Below, in pieces: positions 1 through 8,997 of a stretch of DNA of 64,000 nt. A program made the position numbers and the translations under genes. Below the pieces are notes generated by a model. That model saw nothing but the letters and a program-made list of their open reading frames with translations. It ran no database searches and had not been told where the DNA came from. Source of the DNA: Bradyrhizobium diazoefficiens USDA 110 (GTDB lineage: Bacteria; Pseudomonadota; Alphaproteobacteria; Rhizobiales; Xanthobacteraceae); NCBI RefSeq assembly GCF_000011365.1, contig NC_004463.1, positions 1,970,001-2,034,000 on the forward strand. The letters are read 5' to 3'. Every line of letters begins with the position of its first letter. Within the stretch, counting starts at the first letter, position 1.

Positions 1-1
1 G

Positions 2-271
2 ATCGACGTGTTGTCGAGCCGCAGCCGCGTCATGGATGCGATCGTGTCCGTGCCGCATCGCAAGGCGGCATCCTTTTTCCGTGATCTGCTGTCACGGTAC
101 GCTGAGGCCGAGTTCCTGATCAAGGTCGGTGAATACAAACAAGGCTCTGATCCGCTGACCGATCGGGCGATCGCCTCGATCGAGCAACTGCGGGCCTTTC
201 TGCGCCAGGGGCAGGGTGAGGCGTGCAGCTTTGAGGAGACGATCGCATGGATATCGCGTCTGACCGCCTAA
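2..271 (+). CDS. rhcN: Type III secretion ATPase RhcN (SctN), C-terminal end only
   Basis: The reading frame is open from the left edge, so this is the 3' end of a longer gene. The visible residues begin IDVLSSRSRVMDAIV, which matches the end of the FliI/SctN rotary-type ATPase core. They continue into the C-terminal domain, with the family pattern KVGEYKQGSDPLTDRAI followed by a helix ending in FLRQGQ. SctN energises effector unfolding and export at the base of the injectisome. The stop overlaps the start of the next gene by 25 nt, as in a translationally coupled operon. The identity is further supported by the rhcQRSTU genes that follow in the conserved rhizobial order. Confidence 0.9.
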   Translation: MDVLSSRSRVMDAIVSVPHRKAASFFRDLLSRYAEAEFLIKVGEYKQGSDPLTDRAIASIEQLRAFLRQGQGEACSFEETIAWISRLTA

Positions 272-783
272 GTCCCGTTCACGCCTCGAAGCTGCGGCTC
301 GTAAAGGACATGCGGGAGCGAAGCGCCATTCGTGAATTGTCTAACATGGAAGCCAAGCGCCACCTTGCGATCCAAGCTGTCCAACGAGCTTTCGAGCATC
401 TTACACATGCCGAAGAGCGCCGGGCAAAGCTCGAGGCAGAGCTCTATCGGGAGATGCTAGCAGCCGATGCGATGTCTGTTTGCGAGCTGCAGCGGCGCTA
501 TCATCTCATCATCGGCCGGCTCACAGACGAGATTGCAGCGGCGCAGCAGGTTCTTGAAAATGCCCGTGCTGCTCAGGCGCAAGCTGAGACTGCGGTTCTT
601 GAGGCGAGGGCCGTTTGGGCCAGGCGTTCAGCGGCGAGCCAGAAATGGCGTGAGATTGATCAAGACGTTCGGCGCACCACGAGTGCTCATTTCGAAGCCG
701 CCGCCGAAATCGAAGCTGATGATGAAGTCTTGCTCCGCTACCGGCGCGGCCCGTCAGGGCAGACGGGAGGTGAGCCAGCATGA
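247..783 (+). CDS. Type III secretion stalk/central coiled-coil protein (SctO-like, Y4yJ position)
   Basis: This 178-residue protein is almost entirely charged helix: long Glu/Arg/Ala-rich stretches with heptad character from about residue 20 to 150, and no membrane segment or signal peptide. It sits between the ATPase gene and rhcQ, where rhizobial T3SS operons carry y4yJ and other systems carry sctO (FliJ/YscO type). Such proteins form the stalk that turns inside the ATPase ring. The ATG at 247 overlaps the rhcN stop, and the TGA overlaps the rhcQ ATG as ATGA. Sequence similarity in this family is weak, so position and coiled-coil character carry most of the call. Confidence 0.75.
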   Translation: MDIASDRLSPVHASKLRLVKDMRERSAIRELSNMEAKRHLAIQAVQRAFEHLTHAEERRAKLEAELYREMLAADAMSVCELQRRYHLIIGRLTDEIAAAQQVLENARAAQAQAETAVLEARAVWARRSAASQKWREIDQDVRRTTSAHFEAAAEIEADDEVLLRYRRGPSGQTGGEPA

Positions 784-1901
784 TTGCAGATCCTCTCACG
801 CGCGAGCTCGGGGCCTGCGGCGCGGAAGCCGCACCGGCCTCGGACCGGCCGGCTGAGCGCGCAGCCTTCATGCCGTCGCTGATCCTGTCGCACGCAGTGG
901 CCTCGTGGCTTAACGAGATCACAGCGTTGCGTGCGCCTCTACAAGGCCTCCTCGGCGAGAAGCCGCTATCTGTGCGCGTGAGCCGGACCGTCTGGCAGGC
1001 GGAGCCGGCTGCGGCACCGATGCTCGACTGCGTCTTCGAAGTAGAAGGTGAAACCTTGATCCTGTCCTTGCCGGGTAAGCTTGCGGAAGCGCTGGTTCGG
1101 ACCGTGCAGAATGGGCTTACCTTACCTTCTGAGCCGGCGCGTTCGCTGGTCCTGGAACTTGCGCTTGAACCCTTGCTTGCTGCGCTGGAAAGAATGACGC
1201 AGCGGAATCTGCAGCTTGTTCGCACCGAGGAAGCGCGGAGTACGCAGCCTTATCTTGAATTTGACGTCGCCTATGGTGAGCTCGCCAGCAAGGCTCGGCT
1301 GCTTCTATTCTCTCCGTTCGACGGTCCGGTGCCTCCGGCTTTCACCGTCCTCGGCGAGCTGCTCGGCCGATTACCGCGACAGGCGGCCAGGCTGCTTTCC
1401 GAACTCCCGGTCATCGTTGCAGGCCATATCGGCTCGCTCCGCGTCGCGATCGGCGTTCTTCGCCAAGCAGAGCAAGGCGATGCGCTGCTCCCGGACACAA
1501 TTCCACTCGCGCGAGGCCAAATTGTTCTCGTTGCAGACCGATTGTGGGCCCCTGCAGAGATTGGCGGCGACAGGCTGGTGCTGCGAGGACCATTCCGCTT
1601 GCGATCCCACCCTCTAAAAAGTGAAGATGTGATGCCCCAAAACCAGATGCAACAGCAGCCCCCGTCAGAGGCGGATATCGACAGCATCGAGATCACACTC
1701 GTATTCGAATGTGGCCGCTGGCCGATGCCGTTGGGAACCTTGCGAACCATCAACGAAGGCCACGTGTTCGAACTTGGCCGGCATCTTGACGGGCCGGTCG
1801 ATATCGTTGCGAACGGCCAACGTATCGGCCGAGGCGACATCGTGCGGATCGGCGAGGAGCTCGCCGTCAGGTTACGCGGCAGGTTGGCGCTTAATGACTG
1901 A
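780..1901 (+). CDS. rhcQ: Type III secretion C-ring protein RhcQ (SctQ)
   Basis: This is a 373-residue soluble protein. The last 70 residues (about 302-370) read as a SpoA domain: IDSIEITLVFECGRWPMPLG, followed by a strand pattern around GPVDIVANGQRIGRGDIVRIGEELAVRL. This is the FliN/FliM-type fold of the cytoplasmic sorting platform. The N-terminal 280 residues are divergent, as usual for SctQ. The start ATG at 780 overlaps the preceding stop (ATGA), and the stop at 1899-1901 lies just inside the rhcR start, which points to coupled translation. Length and order (after the stalk gene, before rhcR) match rhizobial Rhc operons. Confidence 0.88.
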   Translation: MIADPLTRELGACGAEAAPASDRPAERAAFMPSLILSHAVASWLNEITALRAPLQGLLGEKPLSVRVSRTVWQAEPAAAPMLDCVFEVEGETLILSLPGKLAEALVRTVQNGLTLPSEPARSLVLELALEPLLAALERMTQRNLQLVRTEEARSTQPYLEFDVAYGELASKARLLLFSPFDGPVPPAFTVLGELLGRLPRQAARLLSELPVIVAGHIGSLRVAIGVLRQAEQGDALLPDTIPLARGQIVLVADRLWAPAEIGGDRLVLRGPFRLRSHPLKSEDVMPQNQMQQQPPSEADIDSIEITLVFECGRWPMPLGTLRTINEGHVFELGRHLDGPVDIVANGQRIGRGDIVRIGEELAVRLRGRLALND

Positions 1902-2559
1902 AATTCAACCCAGCATCCTGGCGCTTCTTGCAATAACGGTCGGCCTTGGTCTCCTGGCCTTTGCTGTCGTCACAACTACAGCCTTTATCAAGGTCTCGGT
2001 TGTTCTCTTCCTCGTGCGCAATGCGCTAGGAACTCAATCGATACCGCCGAACATCGTCCTTTACGGAGCGGCACTCATCCTGACCGTCTTCATCAGCGCT
2101 CCAGTCTTCGAGCAGACCTATAACCGCCTTACCGATCCGCAACTTCGCTACCAGAGTTTCGATGACTGGGTGATGGCCGCCAAGGAGGGACAGGAGCCGC
2201 TGCGTGTTCATTTGAAGAAATTCACCAATGAAGAGCAGCGCCGCTTCTTCCTGTCATCCACCGAACATGTCTGGTCGGAGGAGATGCGCGGCAGCGTAAC
2301 GGCAGATGATTTCTCAATTCTTGTGCCGTCGTTCTTGATTTCCGAACTCAAGCGGGGCTTCGAAATCGGTTTTCTTCTCTATCTTCCCTTCATCACGATC
2401 GATCTGATTGTCACCACGATTTTGATGGCCATGGGTATGTCGATGGTATCCCCCACAGTGATATCTGTCCCCTTCAAGCTCTTTCTGTTCGTCACTATCG
2501 ACGGCTGGTCACGTCTCATGCACGGGCTAGTACTAAGCTACACCACGCCAGGAGGTTGA
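1894..2559 (+). CDS. rhcR: Type III secretion export-gate protein RhcR (SctR)
   Basis: This 221-residue inner-membrane protein of the FliP/SctR family is a core part of the export gate. The open frame extends further upstream, but the ATG at 1894 (MTEIQPSILAL) gives the expected family length and overlaps the rhcQ stop by 8 nt. Diagnostic segments are an N-terminal membrane helix, FIKVSVVLFLVRNALGTQSIP, the polar loop ending in SILVPSFLISELKRGFEIGF, and the C-terminal helices with MAMGMSMVSPTVISVPFKLF. The family signature PSFLISELK..F.IGF is intact. The gene ends 2 nt before the rhcS ATG. Confidence 0.95.
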   Translation: MTEIQPSILALLAITVGLGLLAFAVVTTTAFIKVSVVLFLVRNALGTQSIPPNIVLYGAALILTVFISAPVFEQTYNRLTDPQLRYQSFDDWVMAAKEGQEPLRVHLKKFTNEEQRRFFLSSTEHVWSEEMRGSVTADDFSILVPSFLISELKRGFEIGFLLYLPFITIDLIVTTILMAMGMSMVSPTVISVPFKLFLFVTIDGWSRLMHGLVLSYTTPGG

Positions 2560-2561
2560 CC

Positions 2562-2837
2562 ATGAACGAAGCCAGCATCCTTACGCACCTCAGTCAATCG
2601 CTCGTGCTCTTCATGATCTGGGTTCTGCCGCCGTTGCTCGCAGCTCTGATCTCCGGACTGATCATTGGCCTTATCCAGGCGGCAACTCAGCTCCAGGACC
2701 AAACCCTGCCACTGACGGTCAAGCTTCTGGTTGTCGTCGCCGTGCTCGCCGGTTTTTCCCCGGTTCTCAGCGCCCCGCTGATCGACCAGGCCGAGCGCAT
2801 CTTCAGCGAGTTTCCGGCACTCACCGCAAGATACTAG
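2562..2837 (+). CDS. rhcS: Type III secretion export-gate protein RhcS (SctS)
   Basis: This 91-residue protein has two membrane helices (about residues 15-40 and 48-72). It carries the FliQ/SctS motif around [29 protein letters not shown] and a charged C-terminus. The ATG at 2562 is preferred over an in-frame TTG at 2556 because a strong ribosome-binding site, GGAGG (2551-2555), sits at the right distance, inside the rhcR 3' end. It forms the SctRST gate with the flanking gene products. Confidence 0.94.
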   Translation: MNEASILTHLSQSLVLFMIWVLPPLLAALISGLIIGLIQAATQLQDQTLPLTVKLLVVVAVLAGFSPVLSAPLIDQAERIFSEFPALTARY

Positions 2838-2847
2838 CAGAGCTTGG

Positions 2848-3669
2848 ATGGCTGGCCTGTCACCCGCAGAGGCGCAAGTTCTCGTTCAGGGCTCGATCGA
2901 ATTCGTCGCCGCAACCGGCCTGAGTGCGGCCCGCGCCCTAGGCATCATGCTGGTGCTTCCTGTCTTCACCCGGCCGCGTATCAGCGGCCTCATTCGGGGA
3001 AGCCTGACGATTGCGATTGGCCTGCCTTGCCTTGCTCAGATCAAGCTCGGTCTGCAGGCCTTGGACCCGAACACGCGCTTGGTTAGCGTTACCATGCTTG
3101 GCGTGAAGGAGGTGTTCGTCGGTCTGATGCTCGGCATCCTGCTCAGTATTCCACTATGGAGCATACAGGCAGTCGGCGACATCATCGATACCCAACGAGG
3201 AATTTCAAGCCAAGTTGCGGGGGAGGATCCCGCGACGCACAGCCAAGCGACTGGAACCGGGCTCTTTCTCGGTGTTACGGCGGTGACGATCTTCGTTCTG
3301 GTCGGCGGGCTGCAGACCATGGTGAGCGGCCTTTATGGCAGCTACCTAGTGTGGCCTGTCTATCAGTTTTTGCCTGCCTTGACAGTGCAAGGGGCAATGG
3401 AGTGTCTTGCCCTTCTCGATCGTATCATGATGACGACCTTGTTGGTCGCCGGGCCGGTTCTGGCCCTGCTGTTGCTGGTGGATATCTCGGTCATGATGCT
3501 CGGCCGTTTTGCATCTCAGCTCAAGATGAACGATCTCTCTCCGATGATCAAGAATGTTGCATTCGGGGTCATTATGGTCAGCTACACCGTCTATCTGCTC
3601 GAATATGCCGGTTCTGAAATCCTGACCTCGAACGACATGCTCGATCATCTGAGGAAGCTGTTGAAATGA
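2848..3669 (+). CDS. rhcT: Type III secretion export-gate protein RhcT (SctT)
   Basis: This 273-residue protein of the FliR/SctT family has about six membrane helices. Recognisable segments are [20 protein letters not shown] near the N-terminus, [28 protein letters not shown] in the loop, and [21 protein letters not shown] followed by NDLSPMIKN. The ATG at 2848 follows rhcS after 10 nt and starts [10 protein letters not shown]. The stop overlaps the rhcU ATG (ATGA, 3666-3669). It is a structural part of the export gate. Confidence 0.93.
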   Translation: MAGLSPAEAQVLVQGSIEFVAATGLSAARALGIMLVLPVFTRPRISGLIRGSLTIAIGLPCLAQIKLGLQALDPNTRLVSVTMLGVKEVFVGLMLGILLSIPLWSIQAVGDIIDTQRGISSQVAGEDPATHSQATGTGLFLGVTAVTIFVLVGGLQTMVSGLYGSYLVWPVYQFLPALTVQGAMECLALLDRIMMTTLLVAGPVLALLLLVDISVMMLGRFASQLKMNDLSPMIKNVAFGVIMVSYTVYLLEYAGSEILTSNDMLDHLRKLLK

Positions 3670-4703
3670 GCTCTACGAGTGAGGAGAAAAAGCTTCCTCC
3701 GACGCCCAAGAAGCTGCGCGATGCGCGCAAGAAGGGGCAGAGCGCGCGCAGCTCCGATCTAGTGAGCGGCGTCAGCGCCTGTGCCGGTTTCGGCTGTCTG
3801 TGGTGGCGAGCGGGTGCCATTGAGGACAAGTGGCAGGAGACGGTCCGGCTGGTCGATAAACTGCAGGAGCAGCCGTTCACAAGCGCGGTGCCACAAGCGC
3901 TCAGCGGCTTGCTAGAACTTTCGATTGCCACTGTCGCTCCGTTGCTCGCCGCTGCCGTGACAGCAGCTCTTCTGGCCAATGTCCTGGCCAATGGCGGCTT
4001 TATGTTTGCTTCGGAGCCGCTCAAGCCGAAGCTCGAGAAACTCGATCCCATCAAAGGCTTGAAGCGTATCGTCTCGAAACGTTCGGCCATCGAGCTTGGC
4101 AAGACCCTGGCTAAAGTGGTTTTGCTTGGTGCGATCTTCTTTTTAACCGTGACCGCGAGCTGGAAAGCGCTGGTGTACCTGCCAGTCTGCGGCATGGGCT
4201 GTTTTGGTTTCGTCTTCACCGAGGTTAAACTGCTGATTGGCATTGCCGCTGGAGCTTTTCTGGTCGGCGGATTGGCTGACCTTCTAATCCAGCGTTGGTT
4301 GTTTATGCAGGACATGCGCATGACGGAAACGGAGGCCAAGCGGGAGAACAAGGAACAGCAAGGCAATCCGCAGGTGAAGCGCGAGCACCGGCGGCTGCGG
4401 CAAGAGTCGGCAAACGAGGCTCCACTCGGCATCAGCCGGGCCACGTTGATATTGCGGGGACCGGCAACGTTGATTGGTCTGCGCTATGTTCGCGGCGAGA
4501 CCGGTGTGCCGGTGTTGGTCTGCCGTGGCGAGGGTGAAGCTGCTTCACAGCTGCTTGGTGAGGCGCGCGCGCTTCGCCTCAACATTGTGGAGGACAATGT
4601 TCTGGCGCGTCAGCTGCTCGGCAAGGCAAGGCTCGGCAACCCGGTGCCTTCGCAGTATTTCGAGTCAGTCGCAAAAGCGCTCTATGCGGCGGGGCTAGTC
4701 TAG
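3666..4703 (+). CDS. rhcU: Type III secretion switch protein RhcU (SctU); cleavage motif altered
   Basis: This 345-residue FlhB/SctU-family protein begins with the typical [18 protein letters not shown] cytosolic tail. Four membrane helices and a charged linker ([19 protein letters not shown]) follow, then the cytoplasmic domain. Where the family normally has the self-cleavage motif NPTH before the IA/Y..GET strand, this protein reads [18 protein letters not shown], so the catalytic Asn and the His are not visible. The C-terminal domain otherwise aligns well ([29 protein letters not shown]). The TAG stop (4701-4703) is part of the CTAG at the junction with an IS5-type element, so the natural 3' end may have been a little longer. 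Confidence 0.9.
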   Translation: MSSTSEEKKLPPTPKKLRDARKKGQSARSSDLVSGVSACAGFGCLWWRAGAIEDKWQETVRLVDKLQEQPFTSAVPQALSGLLELSIATVAPLLAAAVTAALLANVLANGGFMFASEPLKPKLEKLDPIKGLKRIVSKRSAIELGKTLAKVVLLGAIFFLTVTASWKALVYLPVCGMGCFGFVFTEVKLLIGIAAGAFLVGGLADLLIQRWLFMQDMRMTETEAKRENKEQQGNPQVKREHRRLRQESANEAPLGISRATLILRGPATLIGLRYVRGETGVPVLVCRGEGEAASQLLGEARALRLNIVEDNVLARQLLGKARLGNPVPSQYFESVAKALYAAGLV

Positions 4704-5534
4704 GGTCCAGACTCAATTGAGCCAATATGCGACGAGAGCGGCGAGATGAACAGCGGCCAAAAAATTACGGGCGAGCTTGTCATATCGCGTGGCGATGCGC
4801 CGGAAGTCCTTGAGCCTGCAAAAGCAGCGTTCGATGACATTTCGTCCTTTGTAGGCGCGTTTGTTGAAGCGATGGATGACGACACGGTTAGATTTATTGG
4901 GGATTACGGGCTTGGCGCCACGACGAATGATTGCGCCGCGAAGCTTGTCGCCATCATACCCTTTGTCGGCGAGGAGCACGCTCATGGGTGGCGCGAGCGC
5001 CAGGACATCGGGAGCCGCAGCGATATCGGCATCCTGGCCTGGAGTCAGATGCAGGACGACCGGCCGGCAGAGCGGATCGCTCAGCGCATGGATTTTTGTC
5101 GTGCGGCCTCCGCGCGAGCGGCCGATTGCTTGATTGTGCTTCCCCTTTTCCGCCGGAGGCACACCGGTGAGCTTTAATCGAGGTCGAGTCGAGCGACAGT
5201 ACGACGCCGTCTTCGCCAGGCTTGGCCAGCGCTTCGAAGATTGCGCACCATCGTCCTCGCTTGGCCCAGCGATTGAAGCGATTGTAGATCGTCGTGTAAG
5301 GGCCGTATTCACGTGGACAATCACGCCATCGTGCACCCGATTGCAGCATGTGAATGATGCCGCTGACGATGCGTCGGTCGTCGTCCCGATCCGGCCCCGT
5401 CAGTCCCCTCGGCAGATGCGGTTCGATACGCGCCCATTGCCTGTCGTTCAGCCAAAACAAACCAGCGCGCATTCTCTCGCCCCCGAATCAACACGTAGGC
5501 AAGAGAATCACGTGGCGCTATTTAGGTACAGACC
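4704..5534 (-). mobile_element. IS5-family (IS427-type) insertion sequence, copy 1
   Basis: This 831-bp element is flanked on both sides by CTAG (4700-4703 and 5535-5538). Its ends are imperfect inverted repeats (GGTCCAGACTC at the left; the complement of the right end reads GGTCTGTACC). A nearly identical copy lies at 57184-58015 in the opposite orientation, flanked by CTAG there as well. This supports CTAG (or its inner TA) as the duplicated target. The left end touches the stop codon of rhcU and the right end touches the terminus of an IS630-type element. Confidence 0.85.
4713..5472 (-). CDS. IS5-family transposase in two overlapping frames
   Basis: Frame A starts at 5472 (MRAGLFWLNDRQWARIEPHLP, a DUF4096-type N-terminus). 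Near 5150 it runs through an AAAAGGGG tract, where the product must slip into frame B, which ends at 4713. Frame B holds the rest of the DDE domain: VLLADKGYDGDKLR and NVIERCFCRLKDFRRIATRYDK with the catalytic Glu. The first Asp is in frame A (LSLDSTSIKAH). A slippery AAAAGGGG site is typical for programmed frameshifting in the IS427 group, so the split is probably normal. Confidence 0.8.
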
Positions 5535-5695
5535 CTAGTCATCCGGAACGCAAGTTCGTCGCATTGGTTGATAGCTTGAATCTCGAGAGAGGAGAGCGCT
5601 TGTGGCGAATGCAGGTGGGAAAGGCCGGCCGATCGCGCCGTTGGTGCTGAGTCCGCAGGAGCGGGCGTACTTGGAGAGGCAAGTTCGTCGTCATC

Positions 5696-6395
5696 GTGCT
5701 GCGCGGTTGCTTTCCTGAGCGATGCCGCGCGATCCTGCGGTGGGCGGATGGCTTGCCAAGCAAGTCTGTGGCTGCCGAACTCGGCCTCCACGAACACACC
5801 GTTGGCAAGTCGCGCCGCCGATTTTTGAAGGATCGCTGTGATGGCTTGCTTGACGAGGCACGCCCTGGCCGCCCTCGCACCATCAACGACGATCAGGTTG
5901 CCGCCATGATCGATCGCACGCTGCGTACGACGCCGGCCGAGGCGACGCAATGGTTGATCCGCTCGATGGCTGCGGAAACTGGCTTTTCCCGCACCACGAT
6001 CCGCCGAATGTGGTCGGCGTTCGGCTTGCAACCGCACCGTAGCCAGACATTCAAGTTGTCGAGCGATCCGCGGCTCGTCGACAAGGCACGCGACATCGTC
6101 GGCTTTACCTGTCCCCGCCGAACCGAGCCCTTGTCCTCAGCATCGATGAGAAAAGCCAGATTCAGGCACTCGATCGCGAGCAGCCGGTCTTGCCAATGAT
6201 GCCCGGCATACCGGAGCGTCGTACGCACAGCTATGTGCGGCATGGTGCGACCACGCTGTTTGCCGCGCTCGATGTCGCCTCGGGGTTCGTCATCGGCAAA
6301 TGCTACAAGCGCCACCGGGCAGTCGAGTCTTGAAGTTTTTAAAAGAGATCGATGCTCAAGTTCCTGAAGGCCTCGATGTCCATATCGTCATGGAC
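5696..6395 (+). pseudogene. IS630-family transposase, 5' part (frameshifted, interrupted)
   Basis: The first frame (5696-6120) reads through the helix-turn-helix region (GLHEHTVGKSRRRFLKDRCDGL and the PGRPR linker) and into the catalytic domain. A frameshift near 6115 moves the reading to another frame: [10 protein letters not shown] with the first catalytic Asp, then [16 protein letters not shown] and FLKEIDAQVPEGLDVHIVMD with the second Asp. The gene stops abruptly at about 6395, where the first IS110-type element begins. The C-terminal remainder is at 8530-8719. Not functional. Confidence 0.75.
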
Positions 6396-7177
6396 ATGTG
6401 TAGACGCCCCCGTTGGTGCAAGAAGAATCTTTCGAAGAGTGCGGAGCGTGGTCGGGCGCTGACATGTGTTCGGCCTTTTGTTGCGGCTGCCACATGCCGC
6501 TGGCCCGTATGGGAGTTCGCGGAACGGGTCCAATTCAACTTCGCGTGCTCGAGGCGCGTATCCATGATCTGGTTTTCCCATTCCTGTCTCGTGACCGTGC
6601 GCCATACTCTCCGGTTGACCTTCTCACACTCACGGTCCCTGCCGCGGAACTACTTCGCCGCAGCCGGAGCCCGATAGGTTCCGCCTCTCGCCATCAATGC
6701 CCAGACGATGCGCGCCATCTTGTTAGCGAGGGCGACGATCACCAGCATGGGCGGCTTGAGGGCAAGCATGCGCGCAAGCCAAGAATCCGCTGTCGAGTCT
6801 TTGCGCATTGCCCAGCGCACGGCCGCGCTCGCGCCGATGATCAGTAGTCGTCGCAGGGTTCGTTCGCCCATACGTGACGTCTTGCCGAGCTTCTGCTTGC
6901 CTCCGGTGGAGCGCTGCAGCGGGGTAAGCCCCAGCCATGCCGCAAAGTCGCGTTGCGACCGTGCACGTCGGCTGCGCGGCAAGACATTTAAGGATCTGAT
7001 CCCGGCGCAGCTTCTTGCGGAAAAGCACGGTTCCTGATGCATCCGCGCCGTGCATCTGGAACACATTCTTCGCCAGATCCAACGCGATTATGCTAAATTC
7101 CGACATGGACGCCTCCGTTCAAGTGATGGTCAACGACACCACTTTGGCACAGCGATGCCGTGAGGGGGCGTCCACAT
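6394..7177 (-). mobile_element. Decayed IS110/IS1111-type element
   Basis: Short subterminal inverted repeats flank it: ATGTGTAGACGCCCCC at the left and its near-complement GGGGGCGTCCACAT at the right (about 7166-7177). It contains the deleted transposase gene 6650-7106 on the minus strand and about 250 bp of non-coding 3' sequence. It interrupts the IS630 transposase gene right after its second catalytic Asp. Confidence 0.6.
6650..7106 (-). pseudogene. IS110-family transposase with internal deletion and frameshift
   Basis: The N-terminus (from 7106, MSEFSIIALDLAKNVFQMHG) carries the first Asp of the DEDD domain, but the frame is lost after about 45 residues. The C-terminal Tnp20-like part reappears in another frame: FAAWLGLTPLQRSTGGKQKLG, then MGERTLRRLLIIGASAAVRWA. 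Most of the middle of a normal ~340-residue protein is missing, so it cannot be active. Confidence 0.75.
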
Positions 7178-7304
7178 GGGGTAATCGCAGGAGCGTGTTG
7201 CCCTAAAGACAATCAATAGTCTTGGAGGGTGGCTGTTCCCCGATAGGATGGAAATACGGGCTCACGACTGGACGCCGGGCCCAAGCATCGAATGGAGAAC
7301 AGCC

Positions 7305-8336
7305 ATGGAAGAGTATATCGGTCTCGATGTGTCGATGAAAGAGACGGCGGTCTCGATCCGTCGAGCAGGTGAACGGATCTGGCGCGGCAAGTGTGCATCT
7401 GATCCCAGTGTCATCGCCGCGCTCATCCGCAAGCGGGCGCCGGCCGTGAAACGCGTGGTGTTCGAGACGGGACCGCTGTCGGTATGGTTCTATCATTCTT
7501 TGCGCACCGAAGGATTGCCGGCGATCTGCGTCGATGCGCGCCATGATAAAGCGGCGCTCGATATGGCGGCGAACAAGACGGACGCGAACGACGCCGATGG
7601 TCTGGCGCAGCTCGCGGAAGTCGGGTTCTTTCGTGAGGTGCGCGTGAAGGGATTCAACAGCATGCTGACCCGCACGCTTGTCGCGGCGCGCACGCGGCTG
7701 GTCCGGATCACCACCGAGCTTTCGAACCAGATCCGCGGCGTCATGAAGACCTTCGGTCTGCTTGTTCCCGCCGGAAAGGGAAGCACCTTCGAGAACGTCC
7801 GGAACCTTCTGGCTGATCAGGACGGACTTGCATCCATCGTGCTTCCGATGCTGGAAGCCTGGCGTGGCATTCGCATCCGCGCCGCCGAACTCGGTCGCCA
7901 GTTGGTTCGGGATGCGCGCGAGAGTCAGGCCTGCCGCATCCTCATGTCGATTCCGGGCATCGGTGCGATCACCGCAACCTCTTTTGCCACAGCTATTGAG
8001 GAGCCTGACAACTTTAGGAAATCCCGATCTGTTGGCGCGTGGATCGGCCTGACAACGCGCCGCTACCAATCCGGAGAAGTCGATTATGATGGCCATATAT
8101 CCCGACGTGGCGACCGCCATTTGCGTGGGCTTCTCTATGAAGCGGCAGCGGTCATTCTGACGCGCAGCTCAACCGACAGCGCTCTGCGGACGTGGGGACG
8201 GCATCTCCGGGAGAGGATCGGCTTCAAAAGAGCCGCCGTGGCTGTGGCACGGAAACTGGCGGTGATAAGCATACGATGCTTAAGACCGGCGAGCTGTTCA
8301 ATCCGAATGCCGGAGCTGCCGCATAAGCTCGGATAG
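7305..8336 (+). CDS. IS110-family transposase, near full length, altered C-terminus
   Basis: The ATG at 7305 gives MEEYIGLDVSMKETAVSIRR. DEDD residues are visible: Asp in GLDVS, Glu in FETGPLS, and Asp residues in KTDANDADGLA. The C-terminal Tnp20 domain follows with IPGIGAITATSFATAI, WIGLTTRRYQSGE and SRRGDRHLRGLLYEAA. Near 8264 the frame departs from the family ending: another frame would give MLKTGELFNPNAGAAA, so about 20 C-terminal residues are changed by a one-base shift. The element lies inside the older IS630. Confidence 0.85.
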   Translation: MEEYIGLDVSMKETAVSIRRAGERIWRGKCASDPSVIAALIRKRAPAVKRVVFETGPLSVWFYHSLRTEGLPAICVDARHDKAALDMAANKTDANDADGLAQLAEVGFFREVRVKGFNSMLTRTLVAARTRLVRITTELSNQIRGVMKTFGLLVPAGKGSTFENVRNLLADQDGLASIVLPMLEAWRGIRIRAAELGRQLVRDARESQACRILMSIPGIGAITATSFATAIEEPDNFRKSRSVGAWIGLTTRRYQSGEVDYDGHISRRGDRHLRGLLYEAAAVILTRSSTDSALRTWGRHLRERIGFKRAAVAVARKLAVISIRCLRPASCSIRMPELPHKLG

Positions 8337-8437
8337 CGTTCAGAACCTGAACGCCTAAGGTATCCCTGCCAGGACGTGAGCCGAGCCATTCCGCTGATGG
8401 GGTTGCACTGCTGACTCAGCAAAGTGCGTCGTCCACA

Positions 8438-8719
8438 TTGAAGGCTCGTCCGCGAAGCTCCATCATGCGGCGACCAATGTCGACCGCGAAGACAACCACG
8501 CACCCGGCAGCGTCTCTTGACGAAACTAAATGCTTGACGTCCCAGCAGCGATTAGACGACACCTCCGTCGGGCAACTCGAGGCCGACATCTGCACCTTCA
8601 TCCACCTGCACAACCAAAACCCGAAGCCCTTCAAATGGACCAAGTCCGCAGACCAGATTTTGGCTTCCGTCAAACGCTTCTGCCACAAAACCCAGCAGAC
8701 TTTATGTGGCGAACATTAG
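8438..8719 (+). pseudogene. IS630-family transposase, 3' remnant
   Basis: From about 8530 the frame encodes the C-terminal end of an IS630 transposase: LEADICTFIHLHNQNPKPF, then KWTKSADQILASVKRFCHK. It completes the gene begun at 5696 and lies just before the element's right end at 8733. The portion upstream of about 8530 in this frame does not look coding. Confidence 0.7.
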
Positions 8720-8997
8720 ATTCACGTGACTAGGTCGTCCTGTCCTGACGCTGCGATCTGCAGGCTGGCGCTCAATCGATGCTCGCATCTTCCGCGAGGC
8801 GCCGATGCGCTCGCCCGATAGCCTCTGGGCCGCGGCCTCGCCGACCGGATCACCGGATCAGCTGCGGCGCCAAGCGCAACAACTTGTTCGCCCATTTCGG
8901 GAGCTTCAGCGCCTACACCCTCGAGGACGTCGACTTGTACCACCTTGGCTAGGGGACCCTGCCACTCGGTTGACAAGCCGGTAGTGCTGATCGTCAA

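Larger units (their letters stand above)
5535..8733 (+). mobile_element. IS630-family element interrupted by two IS110-type insertions
   Basis: CTAG marks both ends (5535-5538 and 8730-8733). The left end CTAGTCATCCGG and the complement of the right end CTAGTCACGTGA share their first seven bases. The transposase 5' part lies at 5696-6395 and its 3' part at 8530-8719, on the same strand and in matching order. The roughly 2 kb between them carries two IS110-type transposase genes. The element is therefore an old IS630 that served as a target for later insertions. Confidence 0.65.

Noticed and set aside
521..1225. 234-codon minus-strand frame opposite the stalk gene and rhcQ
   Set aside because: Shadow of high-GC coding sequence on the other strand; no domain, and the plus-strand genes are secure.
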